Shown here: one piece after another, positions 14,516-22,600 of the stretch
Layout of the letters: the number at the start of each line of letters is the position of its first letter
How positions within the stretch are numbered: position 1 is the stretch's first letter
IMG/VR virus record: IMGVR_UViG_3300046507_000366
Span: 1-48,791 of that record
Reading direction: 5' to 3' (one strand)
Source: a virus
Length of the DNA stretch: 48,791 nucleotides
Translations under genes and position numbers: made by a program
The notes under the pieces: model-generated
What the model saw: only the letters and a program-made list of their open reading frames with translations
Databases searched by the model: none
What the model was told of the DNA's origin: nothing

Positions 14516-14766
14516 ACGAAATCCTCTTCTTCCTCAACAGCCGCATGCTTGGCTTTTACGATGTTTGCTTCGATGTTCTTAAGATCCACTCTGCGTCTGC
14601 TATTGTTTTCACATGCAAACGTCTTACAAGTTACGATCATTAGAAGTTCGAGTTCCTTGTGACCCAGTTCTTCACCGATAGTTTTAAACTTCTCCTGGAC
14701 ACTTTTTACTTCTTGTGACAGATCAGGAAGCTTCGCTGCTTCCGATATTAAACGCTGCAGTATCAT
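14512..14766 (-). CDS. Unknown 84-residue coiled-coil-like protein in the ubiquitin-like operon
   Basis: Mostly helical with heptad-like spacing (LISEAAKLPDLSQEVKSVQEKFKTIGEELGHKELELL), then a CKTFACENNSRRR stretch and an acidic end (EEEEDFV). Its start lies inside the last ~44 bases of the 301-residue gene, and its stop overlaps the E2-like start. It is thus translationally coupled on both sides. No family recognised; a small adaptor for the conjugation enzymes is possible. Confidence 0.6.
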   Translation of the reverse strand: MILQRLISEAAKLPDLSQEVKSVQEKFKTIGEELGHKELELLMIVTCKTFACENNSRRRVDLKNIEANIVKAKHAAVEEEEDFV

Positions 14767-15628
14767 AGCTAACTTTTCTGGAAAGTGTTTTAATAACCTG
14801 TTGAAGTTCTTCCAGTATCAGGAAGATTTTCTCAGCAGACACGTATTTCTCAACCCCAGGATAAAACGTAGGTACCCGACGAGACGTGATATCGAAAGTT
14901 TCCCAATTTCTAACGTCTCTTAATGAGGCCAATCTCTCGTTATGCTTATATTCAATAAGATAGTTTTCGTAGTCTTCGTATGTATTGATGCCATCAACAA
15001 GATTGTTAGTTATAACTCTTACATACTCGTCGTAAAAATATCCTCTTATCGAAAGCTTGGCCGTAAGAGTGATTCGCATCCGCACTTTACATGGACTAGC
15101 CTGGGTTTGATTCCATGCATGAAACGCATTCATATCTTCAGGATGAGTTTCATGGGTAAATCGAATACGCTCTAAGTTCAAAGGAATACCACCTCTCATA
15201 CACTTAAAGTTCAAATACTTAGTGTATCTGCGCATCGACCTTACCCAGTGCATTCTTTCGCTCAAAGTACTTATCGAATCCCAAGGTTCTACATCAAAAG
15301 TCATATACGGAGATACGATTTTTAAAGCAACGGCATTTGAAGAAGTACTATTGATAATGATATCGCCACCGGCAATATACTCAATATAAGGAACTTGTTT
15401 CTTTACTGCTTTGTACAGAATATCTTTAAGCTTTTGAACAGACTTACGTTGACCGCCAGCTCTTGCACCAGAGATGTCGAACTGATAATTAAACGTTTTA
15501 GTGGAGAGCTTATGATCCAGGATCTTCTTTGTACAGAATACTCTGAGCTTCTCTTCTGCTTCTAGTCTCATCTTCTGAAGTTGCCGAGGCAAATCAGATT
15601 CTGAGCGAGGTACTTTAAAAGTTTGCAT
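14723..15628 (-). CDS. Unknown 301-residue protein in the ubiquitin-like operon
   Basis: No family recognised. It is basic and mixed alpha/beta, with a GARAGGQRKSVQKLKDIL segment (54-71) that could bind phosphate or nucleic acid and a beta-rich middle (YIAGGDIIINSTSSNAVALKIV). Cysteines are few and unpaired, so it is not RING-like. It is the first gene after the terminator-like hairpin that follows the ubiquitin-like gene and it overlaps the 84-residue gene. Placement makes it a candidate conjugation target, adaptor or new component of the system. Confidence 0.6.
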   Translation of the reverse strand: MQTFKVPRSESDLPRQLQKMRLEAEEKLRVFCTKKILDHKLSTKTFNYQFDISGARAGGQRKSVQKLKDILYKAVKKQVPYIEYIAGGDIIINSTSSNAVALKIVSPYMTFDVEPWDSISTLSERMHWVRSMRRYTKYLNFKCMRGGIPLNLERIRFTHETHPEDMNAFHAWNQTQASPCKVRMRITLTAKLSIRGYFYDEYVRVITNNLVDGINTYEDYENYLIEYKHNERLASLRDVRNWETFDITSRRVPTFYPGVEKYVSAEKIFLILEELQQVIKTLSRKVSYDTAAFNIGSSEAS

Positions 15629-15690
15629 TCTTATTGTCCTTGAGTTATTCCCGTTTTTCTTAAGCTCCTAGCTCGACTAAAAAAAACAGG

Positions 15691-15730
15691 AAAAACGAGC
15701 AGCGTGGCTAGGAGTGAACCCTGCTGCTCG
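15691..15730 (-). terminator. Terminator-like hairpin between the ubiquitin-like gene and the enzyme genes
   Basis: Minus strand CGAGCAGC / GCTGCTCG perfect 8-bp stem with TTTTT after it. Its loop contains CTCCTAGC, which can pair with GCTAGGAG just downstream (about 15665-15672), giving an alternative fold. It may limit transcription into the enzyme genes. Confidence 0.7.
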
Positions 15731-15768
15731 TATCACTACTCAGTGGCTAAAAGCAACTGAAGTAATTC

Positions 15769-16191
15769 TTAACCCTTCGTGCCGGTACGCGGCTTGAAGG
15801 TGATTTCACGGACGGTCTCGCCGTCTTGCGTCACAACACGCTCTTCGAACTGCATCGAACCGATGTTCGGAATGTCGTTCGCATAATTGCGTTGGATCGA
15901 TGCCGGGGTATAGTCACCCGGGATTTGGTACTCCGTGTCCGTCGAAGCGATGGTCACGATGGTCTTCGTTACGCCAGCACCCTTGGTGCCCGTACGGGGC
16001 TTGAAGGTGATCTCACGAACCGTTTCACCGTCTTGCGTCACGACACGTTCTTCGAACTGCATGCTGCCGATATTAGGAATATCGTTAGCGTAGTTGCGTT
16101 GGATCGAAGCAGGCGTGTAATCGCCCGGAATTTGGTACTCGGTGTCGGTCGAAGCGATGGTAACGATAGTCTTGGTTACGGTTGCAGCCAT
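15769..16191 (-). CDS. Tandem ubiquitin-like protein (two identical PRTRC-C/Prok-Ub-type units)
   Basis: A 140-residue protein made of two 67-residue copies (V5-G71 and V74-G140), identical in every residue and joined by an Ala-Gly linker. Each has a beta-grasp-like pattern (TKTIVTIASTDTEYQIP, SIQRNYANDIPNI, REITFKP) and ends in GTKG, the ending I recall for PRTRC protein C. Known role of the family: a ubiquitin-like modifier activated at its C-terminal glycine by the E1. Inference: JAB cuts after G71 to release units, as in polyubiquitin. The DNA copies differ at ~30 positions, all silent. The gene is visibly richer in GC than its neighbours. It is first in its unit, after a promoter box at 16265. 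Confidence 0.82.
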   Translation of the reverse strand: MAATVTKTIVTIASTDTEYQIPGDYTPASIQRNYANDIPNIGSMQFEERVVTQDGETVREITFKPRTGTKGAGVTKTIVTIASTDTEYQIPGDYTPASIQRNYANDIPNIGSMQFEERVVTQDGETVREITFKPRTGTKG

Positions 16192-16264
16192 GTTTGTAAA
16201 TCCCTTGTTTTTAGCTAAAGAAAAGAATGGACTTTGGAAATGTATTTTCTACCTGTCCAATATA

Positions 16265-16274
16265 GTTATACCAA
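16265..16274 (-). promoter_or_regulatory. TTGGTATAAC promoter-like box for the ubiquitin-like operon
   Basis: Minus strand reads TGTTTGGTATAACTATATTGG, 74 bases upstream of the ubiquitin-like start. It is a one-base variant of the TTGGTATAAG box. A weaker GAGGTATAAC lies further upstream near 16337-16347. Confidence 0.58.
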
Positions 16275-16363
16275 ACATTCTATATTTATTGAAATATTTG
16301 ATATTAATAAAAGCTATGCACAGCCTTTACAATACTGTTATACCTCAAAAAGCTAAAAAATTG

Positions 16364-16409
16364 AAAAAATAGCCCAGGAGAAGGAAGAGGCTGCAACCTA
16401 CCCTGGGCT
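16364..16409 (-). terminator. Terminator after the 163-residue gene
   Basis: Minus strand AGCCCAGG (complement of 16402-16409) pairs with CCTGGGCT (16371-16378) around a 23-base loop, followed by ATTTTTT. It lies 16 bases past the stop codon. The 16192-16424 stretch otherwise holds only promoter-like boxes. Confidence 0.75.
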
Positions 16410-16424
16410 CAACCGTCTGAACGG

Positions 16425-16916
16425 CTACCTGACCAAAGCAACCGAACAGACGTAACCGCCGTTCATCGCTTTTCGCAGGATCTCAGCTATTTCAGTGAAT
16501 GTAGCACCCATGTCATTAATACCCGCAAGTGCAAGCGAGGAAATTTCAAGGGTGTTTCCGTCGCCATCCGGAAATCTACCTCCTACATGAAATCCCAGAG
16601 GTCCCATTTCTAATCCATACCATCGCCTAGCTGTTGGCACGAGATGGTCTTTAGAGGTTTGCAAGCCCTTATCTGAGGTTGTTAGATGGAAGCTATATAC
16701 AAGTGGCTCTTCTTCCTTAACCCAACCCTTAGGATTAATTAGATCACACGCAACTCCTAAACAACAAAAGCCACCGGTATCCCTGAGAGCAAACTTGATC
16801 TGCTTGAAACTGCCAGACTCCAAAGCTTCAATCCATCGTAGCCAGTGCACCCTCTGTTCGTCATCCAGAGAAATGCTAGGTATACGTTCAATTACTGCGC
16901 CACATGTTAGTTTCAT
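16425..16916 (-). CDS. Conserved phage protein with FCCLGVACD motif, unknown function
   Basis: A 163-residue protein. RWIEALESGSFKQIKFALRDTGGFCCLGVACDL is a pattern I know from many small phage proteins of unknown function, where the motif usually reads FCCLGVLCD. A Gly-rich centre (GGRFPDGDGN) and a final ALAGINDMGATFTEIAEIL helix also match that group. The ribosome-binding site is AAAGGG. It is single-gene and divergent from terminase, with a TTGGTATAAG box at 17028 and a weaker TTGTTATAAC closer to the start. Confidence 0.65.
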   Translation of the reverse strand: MKLTCGAVIERIPSISLDDEQRVHWLRWIEALESGSFKQIKFALRDTGGFCCLGVACDLINPKGWVKEEEPLVYSFHLTTSDKGLQTSKDHLVPTARRWYGLEMGPLGFHVGGRFPDGDGNTLEISSLALAGINDMGATFTEIAEILRKAMNGGYVCSVALVR

Positions 16917-17027
16917 TTTTGGATTACCCTTTCTCGTAGAATAGTTATAACAACGCGGTAAGACTTAATACATTCCCTGCACCTTCTAAAGAGTAATTAC
17001 GAAATGACTAATGCTTACTACATAGTT

Positions 17028-17037
17028 CTTATACCAA
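17028..17037 (-). promoter_or_regulatory. TTGGTATAAG promoter-like box in the terminase divergent region
   Basis: Minus strand reads TTTTGGTATAAGAACTATG, about 112 bases upstream of the 163-residue gene and 23 bases from the divergent terminase start. Orientation matches the other boxes and serves the minus-strand gene. Confidence 0.5.
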
Positions 17038-17059
17038 AATAGAGGGTTAACATAGGATC

Positions 17060-18670
17060 ATGGACAAAGAAAGCCTTTTAAAACTAAAGCCCTCCGAGAT
17101 TTCCAAAGCTCTGCTCACTCTTAAAGGTAAGCCTCTCAATCTCGAAGATTACAAGCCGTTTGAAATCATCTATGACGTTTCTCCTAATGAAATGACTTTG
17201 ATGGCAGGTCGGCAGATTGGCAAATCAGTATCTCTTGGCGCAGCTATTGTAGCCAACAGTCTAGTTCGCCCTCACTTTTCGACTCTGTTCAGTAGCCCAT
17301 TGTCTCAACAGACATCACGATTCTCAACAGCATATTTAGATCCCTTCTTAAGTTCCCCTCTTATCCGTAAGCACTTCGTTGATGCGGGCTCACGTAAGAA
17401 CGTATTCTCAAAGTCATTTACTAATGGCAGTGCTGTAACATTGGGTTACGCAGAAACAGAACAAGACGCCGACCGTATTCGTGGAGTCTTCGCTGACGCT
17501 CTGTACCTAGATGAGTTCCAAGATACCAGTCTTGAATGTGCCCCTATTCTTGCAGAAACGTTGGGTGCTTCAGACTTTGCATTCAGACGATACACAGGCA
17601 CGGCTAAAACAGAGACTAATTCACTCACACAGAAGTTCAAGCAATCGAACATGATGGAGTGGGCGGTTAGATGTACGCATTGCAATAAGTACACGCTACC
17701 CCTTGATTTCGATATTTGCCATACGATTCTGCATGCCAATAAAGAAGGTCCAGGCTGTGTGTACTGCGGAGGTCTGCTCGATATGTCCACTGGTAAATGG
17801 GTGGCAGCAAAACCTGCTGAGAAAGACCATTACGGGTTTCATTTACCTCAGCTTATTTTCCCTGCACGTACGAGACCTAAGAAGTGGAAGGATCTACTTC
17901 ATAAGGCCAAGACTTATTCAGTGCCTAAGCTTGCTAACGAAGTGTTTGGATGCCCTAGCGGTCTAGCTGGTCGTCCACTATCACTTAAAGAAGTAATGGC
18001 ATGTTGTAACAATAACAAGACAGAGTGGGATAAGGGTTTCCCAATGGATGAACGTAATATTCTCCATACTGTGCTTGGAGTAGACTGGTCAGTAAGTGGT
18101 GGTTCTAATTCATACACCGTTATTACAATCATGGGTTACGACTGGAATGGTAAGGGATATCTTATTTACGCCCAGCGCCTGAATGGTATTGATATTCTTG
18201 ATCAGGTTAAGCGTGTTGAAGAACTATACGCAAAATACAAATGTACAATGCTTGCTTCAGACCGTGGTGTTGGCCAGTTACAAGTAGAATTGCTTAGAAA
18301 AAGTATTGGCCAGGATAAAGTAAATTCTGTACAATATGTAGCAGCAAAGTCTACGCTTCGTTGGGACAGAGAAGGACAGTTCTTTTCAGCAGATCGAACA
18401 ACGAACATGGACACGATTGTATTGAAGGCTAAGATTGGCCGTGATCGTATCGAGACTCCTTGTTGGAACCTGATGTCTGAATTCTGGCAGGACGCATTGA
18501 ACATTTTCGAAGAAGAATCCGTGACTGGGCGTCGTCTGTATAAAAAAGATGAAGACTTGTGTGATGATTGGTTCCACAGTGTAGTTTTCGCTAATATAGC
18601 GTATATGGTTCTTAAGGGTGAGTTCACAACGGTGGACGAGATTAAAGAGAACAACGTATTTGATTTTTAA
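17060..18670 (+). CDS. Terminase large subunit (TerL)
   Basis: A 536-residue packaging motor. AGRQIGKS (49-56) is the Walker A motif and ADALYLDEFQD (145-155) the Walker B with catalytic E152. The C-terminal RNase H-like nuclease shows LGVDWSVSGG (D342), MLASDRGVGQ (D401) and CDDWFHSVVFA (D502/D503). A CxxC...CxxC zinc ribbon (C205, C208, C233, C236) is inserted after the ATPase core, as in some large-phage terminases. It cuts concatemeric DNA and drives it into the procapsid. Portal and capsid genes are not adjacent; tail-assembly-chaperone-like genes follow. The start has AGGATC directly upstream. Confidence 0.9.
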   Translation: MDKESLLKLKPSEISKALLTLKGKPLNLEDYKPFEIIYDVSPNEMTLMAGRQIGKSVSLGAAIVANSLVRPHFSTLFSSPLSQQTSRFSTAYLDPFLSSPLIRKHFVDAGSRKNVFSKSFTNGSAVTLGYAETEQDADRIRGVFADALYLDEFQDTSLECAPILAETLGASDFAFRRYTGTAKTETNSLTQKFKQSNMMEWAVRCTHCNKYTLPLDFDICHTILHANKEGPGCVYCGGLLDMSTGKWVAAKPAEKDHYGFHLPQLIFPARTRPKKWKDLLHKAKTYSVPKLANEVFGCPSGLAGRPLSLKEVMACCNNNKTEWDKGFPMDERNILHTVLGVDWSVSGGSNSYTVITIMGYDWNGKGYLIYAQRLNGIDILDQVKRVEELYAKYKCTMLASDRGVGQLQVELLRKSIGQDKVNSVQYVAAKSTLRWDREGQFFSADRTTNMDTIVLKAKIGRDRIETPCWNLMSEFWQDALNIFEEESVTGRRLYKKDEDLCDDWFHSVVFANIAYMVLKGEFTTVDEIKENNVFDF

Positions 18671-18678
18671 GGAAAGAA

Positions 18679-19194
18679 ATGAGCGAGTTTGAATTTACAG
18701 AGCACAAGCCAAAGCGTGGCCGTGCTTCAAAACAAGAAGAAGTAGCGATTGAGCAGGCTTCAGTTATTGAAAACACTGCTGAAGAAAAAAAGGACGAGGC
18801 TGAAGAAAAGCCTCAATACGATAAAGACGAGCTACTGCGTATCTTTGATGAGATTATCTTCCAAGGAGAATACGTTGAAGATGTTACAATTCGTGGAAAA
18901 TTAAAGGTTCAATTCAAGACAAGAACGGCAGAAGACATTGAACAGATTAGCAAAGTCATCGATACAACTACGTACAATCTTGTAAGCACGCTTAATGAAG
19001 CGCGGATGATTCTAAATCTGCAATACGCTCTTACCTTCTATCAAGGCCGTGATCTTTCAGGGCTTAAGGCAGAGGATAAGGCTAAGTTCATTAAGCGTCT
19101 TCCTGGCCCTGTAATTGGGGTACTGCTTGATGCCCTATATAAGTTTGATGCCAAGGTAGGCGAAGCCTGTAAAGAACTAGAAGCAAATTTTTAA
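18679..19194 (+). CDS. Tail assembly chaperone (upstream frame, gpG-like by position)
   Basis: A 171-residue protein. Residues 1-55 are low-complexity and charged (EHKPKRGRASKQEEVAIEQ). The rest is helical (YDKDELLRIFDEIIF, IEQISKVIDTTTYNLVSTLN). No family is recognised from sequence. The role is inferred because it sits immediately before the tape measure gene and carries a slippery heptamer at its last codons that leads into the next frame. That is the arrangement of lambda gpG/gpGT-type chaperones in most long-tailed phages. RBS TAAGGAAAG precedes the start. Confidence 0.62.
   Translation: MSEFEFTEHKPKRGRASKQEEVAIEQASVIENTAEEKKDEAEEKPQYDKDELLRIFDEIIFQGEYVEDVTIRGKLKVQFKTRTAEDIEQISKVIDTTTYNLVSTLNEARMILNLQYALTFYQGRDLSGLKAEDKAKFIKRLPGPVIGVLLDALYKFDAKVGEACKELEANF
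19185..19191 (+). promoter_or_regulatory. Programmed -1 ribosomal frameshift site A_AAT_TTT
   Basis: The zero-frame codons AAT TTT then TAA form an X_XXY_YYZ slippery heptamer. Slipping back one base gives TTA AAA AAC GCC TGG GCG ATG, open straight into the next gene, for a fused product of about 300 residues. A GATGCA/TGCATC hairpin (about 19208-19230) lies downstream. The second gene lacks a good ribosome-binding site. Confidence 0.7.
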
Positions 19195-19208
19195 AAAACG
19201 CCTGGGCG

Positions 19209-19580
19209 ATGCAGAGAATGAAGTTGCATCTCTCAGGTATGAAAGTTCCTCCGCTTGGTTCTCTGCATGATCGGATCTATCGGGAGTATATGACAAAAGA
19301 AAGTCAGCTCGAAGTTGAGAAGATGAAAATGTCTATGCTAACCGCCCTGACTAACCCCAACATAGCCGATCCTAATAAAGCGAGGGATTGGTCAAGTAAT
19401 ATAAAGAAACATTGGGCCAGGTATTTAGCTCTGGAATTCAACACAGAAATGCCAGAACATACAGAGAAGGAAGTTGAGATGTTAGAATACTACGAAAACG
19501 TGGTTAAACATATGAAACCTACTCTTGAAAAATCAGGTTCAGGTTATAACGTCAAGGGTCTTGACCAACTTTTTAAGTAA
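19209..19580 (+). CDS. Tail assembly chaperone, frameshift extension (gpT-like by position)
   Basis: The 123-codon frame following the slippery site, preceded in frame by LKNAWA read through the frameshift. It is basic and helical (MTKESQLEVEKMKMSMLTALT, IKKHWARYLALEF) and ends KSGSGYNVKGLDQLFK. Its own ATG has only weak upstream pairing, so most protein is probably made as the -1 fusion to the upstream chaperone. It ends just before a terminator and the tape measure gene, matching the usual order. Confidence 0.62.
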   Translation: MQRMKLHLSGMKVPPLGSLHDRIYREYMTKESQLEVEKMKMSMLTALTNPNIADPNKARDWSSNIKKHWARYLALEFNTEMPEHTEKEVEMLEYYENVVKHMKPTLEKSGSGYNVKGLDQLFK

Positions 19581-19585
19581 TTCAG

Positions 19586-19616
19586 AAGCCGCCATAAAAA
19601 GCGGCTTTTTCTTTTT
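19586..19616 (+). terminator. Terminator between chaperone and tape measure genes
   Basis: AAGCCGC / GCGGCTT 7-bp stem with an 8-base loop and a TTTCTTTTT tail, six bases after the stop. It would separate or attenuate expression of tape measure from the chaperones. Confidence 0.78.
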
Positions 19617-19627
19617 AAAATAAAGGC

Positions 19628-22600
19628 ATGATCCCTTCATCAGCATACAATCTCTTCGGCAATTTATATCAGTCTCAAGCTGATGTATACAACAATTCAT
19701 TTGCCAACCCAATGAATCCTGCGAATATGAATCCTGGATTTGGGATGGATCCGAATTTGTTAACTCCTAGCTACACGGCAGGATACAGGCCACAATACGA
19801 CGGTCCTCAACCATATAATCAGTATGGCAGAGTGGGTTTCTTCGCAGGTGTCAATAACATCATCAATCCTACGGCGTCAGAGCCTAGGTACGGAAATCCT
19901 ATTGACAATAATACTCAGACTGTCGAGGGGGTATCTACACGCCCATTCGATTCAGTAGTCTGGGCTGGTCAACGTATAGCTGCGCCTGCTATTGGCTTTG
20001 GTATGGCGTTCAAGTATACGTCAGGTGTAGGTGCTTGGGCAGGTGGAGCTACAGGCCGCGCTCTTGGAGCAGGTATTTCTTCAGGAATGGGTAGATACAT
20101 GCCTAGCGTAGTTGGTAGAGGTCTGACAGGCGCTCTTGGAGGCATCGGTAGTCTAGCTGGTAGATTCCTGTTACCTGTAGCCGTCGGTCAAGGGATTATG
20201 ACTGCAGGTCAAAAAGGTATTTTCAATCCTTATATCAATACTCGCCGTGAAGCCAGAGATCTACGTGACAATTTCCAAGGCGTAACCTTCGGAGATGCAC
20301 AGGGTAATGCTGTTACCGGACAAGGTCTAGGCTACCGTGAGTCAACTCAGATAGCTAAGGAAATTACTCGTCAAGGTATCAATGACTTTACCTTCTCTAC
20401 AGGCGAGTATGCAAACATTGCTGACTGGACTGCACGTTCTGGTATGCTGGATGACACCAAGGCTAAACAAATTAGCCAGCGTGTCAAAGACGTAGCTGAA
20501 CAAGTAAAGCTTGTAATGGCTATTGCTGGTGATCCATCGATCAAGAACGCAATCGAGGAAATAGCAAAGCTACACGGTGCTGGTGCCTCAGTTACGGGTC
20601 CTAACAGCCAAGCTTCAAGAGCATTTATGTCTCTAGGCTTGAGCGCAGCTGTGTCTGGCCGTAGCGTGCAGAACATCATGAACACTGTAGGTGCTCAAGG
20701 CCAGTATCTGTATCAGGCTAACGGCATGACGCCTTACCTTGGTCAAATGGCTGCTGCGAATATCATTGGTTCATTCGATACAGCTAGACGCAACGGTGTT
20801 CTAAACACATCTCAAATCGCTCGTATGGGCGGAGTTGAGGGCGCAACACAAGCTTCGCTTACAGCACAGATCAATGGTTCACAGACATTGCTTAATAAAA
20901 TGGCAATGTACAATCAATATATCAATGGACGAGGCGGTTCAACTGGCTCAGGTCCAGGGATGAGTGTTACCAACGTTACTTCACAGTTCGGTTCAGACTT
21001 TAGTCGTAACCCTATGAAGGCGTTTGGTGGAATGCACCTATACAGCCGCGTTATGGCTGGTAAACAATTGGATGAGCGTGGTTCGCTGGCTCTAGAAGAC
21101 CAGATTACGTCTATTCTCGATTCAATGGCAACACAGAAGGGTCCAGACGGAAAATACAGCGCAGAAGACATGGCTGGTGTTATGTCAGGCGTTATGGGCA
21201 TGTCTGATGACGAGATTCAGGCATACATTGCACAACGTACTGCTGAGTCTGATACTGGCACATACCGCCAAGGCATTAAAGCTCGTAATGCTCAAACACA
21301 GAAACAGCTACGTCAGTACGTATCACAGAACTATCTGTATGGCGGCAAGATCGGTGGTGCAGTACATAGCATACTAAAAGGCGGTCGTAATCTTACTTCA
21401 CTTAGCGGCGAGGCTGCAGGCTGGATGGCTGATGGTTCAGCAGTGTTTGGCGAAGGTGTTCAGAGAGGAGCAGACTGGATTCAGTTCGGTGCTTCGTTTG
21501 GAAACAACTACACCCCGGCTGATATGGACAAGGTAATTGATACTATTAGTCCTACAGGCCCGGTTGTTAACAAGAACACGCCTCAAACTACTAACATTAA
21601 TCTCATTAATGATGGCCATGACTTCTTTTCAAGCCGCACACTTACTGACCTTGGTCGTGTAGGTAGCAGGTTATACAATGGCGACACTTTGATGGGCAGT
21701 GACTCAACAAAGATGACTCAACGTATCAATGACATGGCTAAGGGTGGGAATAAGAACGCTCAAGCCTTCATTAATGCTACGGACAGAAAGAGCAGAAGCA
21801 GGGCCTTGGCGACGTTGTTGAAGGAGAATAAGGCCGACCTAGCCGACGTCTCTGGCAGACTCACTGAGGTGGGTTCTAGTGCGTCTGTAGGCAACTATGA
21901 TTCATTCCTAGATGACGTAGACTCGTTTGGTGTTCACAAAGAGACCGTTGCTAACGATCAAGGCCGTGTAACTGGTTTGATGGGTGACATTACCAAAGCT
22001 TTGGGCGCTGAGAAGATCCCGGAAAGTCATCGGAAGAACTTCCTTGATTCAGTAAACGCTATCGGTCAGATTTCAGACCTTGCAAATAAAATTGCAGGTG
22101 GTGCTAACCAGCAAGAAATTAGAGATATGCTTGATAGTGGTAATTACGACCAAGTAAAGGGTCTAGTTGGAGGTCGTAGCGATCAGGATGCTGTTACGTA
22201 TATCACTACTTCATATAAGCGTGCAGTTGAGCAAGGTCTCGGACAGATAGGCTCACTGGCTTATAACGGTAGCTTTAACGTTGATGACTTCAAGAAGAAT
22301 CCTAATCGTATTCAAGATAAGGATCAGCGTGCTCAGTTCATTGCAGCAATGAAGTCAGGTGATCAATCAGCGATGGAAAACATCGTCTCTAAACAACTTG
22401 GGTATGCAGCAGGTGGTAAGCTTAAAACTGAGGGTCTGAAGGGAGCTACTGATCAGGATCTACGTGATGTAGTAGGTTTCCAGCAGCATCTGGATTTAGA
22501 AGGCCAAGAAAATGCTAAGGCTTATGAGAAGATTGCTTCAGGTCGATACGACTTCGCAACTACTCAAAACATCCTGAACAATTTAGACTCTAAGAAGAAC

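Noticed and set aside
12417-14662. Plus-strand open frames opposite the JAB and E2-like genes
   Set aside because: These are antisense shadows of genes whose minus-strand products show clear catalytic motifs.
15769-16191. Tandem ubiquitin-like unit as an assembly duplication artefact
   Set aside because: The two DNA copies differ at about 30 scattered silent positions, which an assembly or recent duplication error would not produce.
15826-16218. Plus-strand 130-codon frame over the ubiquitin-like gene
   Set aside because: It mirrors the duplicated minus-strand gene; the minus product is a coherent tandem beta-grasp protein with PRTRC-C-like ends, while the plus frame has no known pattern.
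18202-18654. Minus-strand 150-codon frame within terminase
   Set aside because: Antisense to the conserved nuclease domain; no ribosome-binding site or family pattern.
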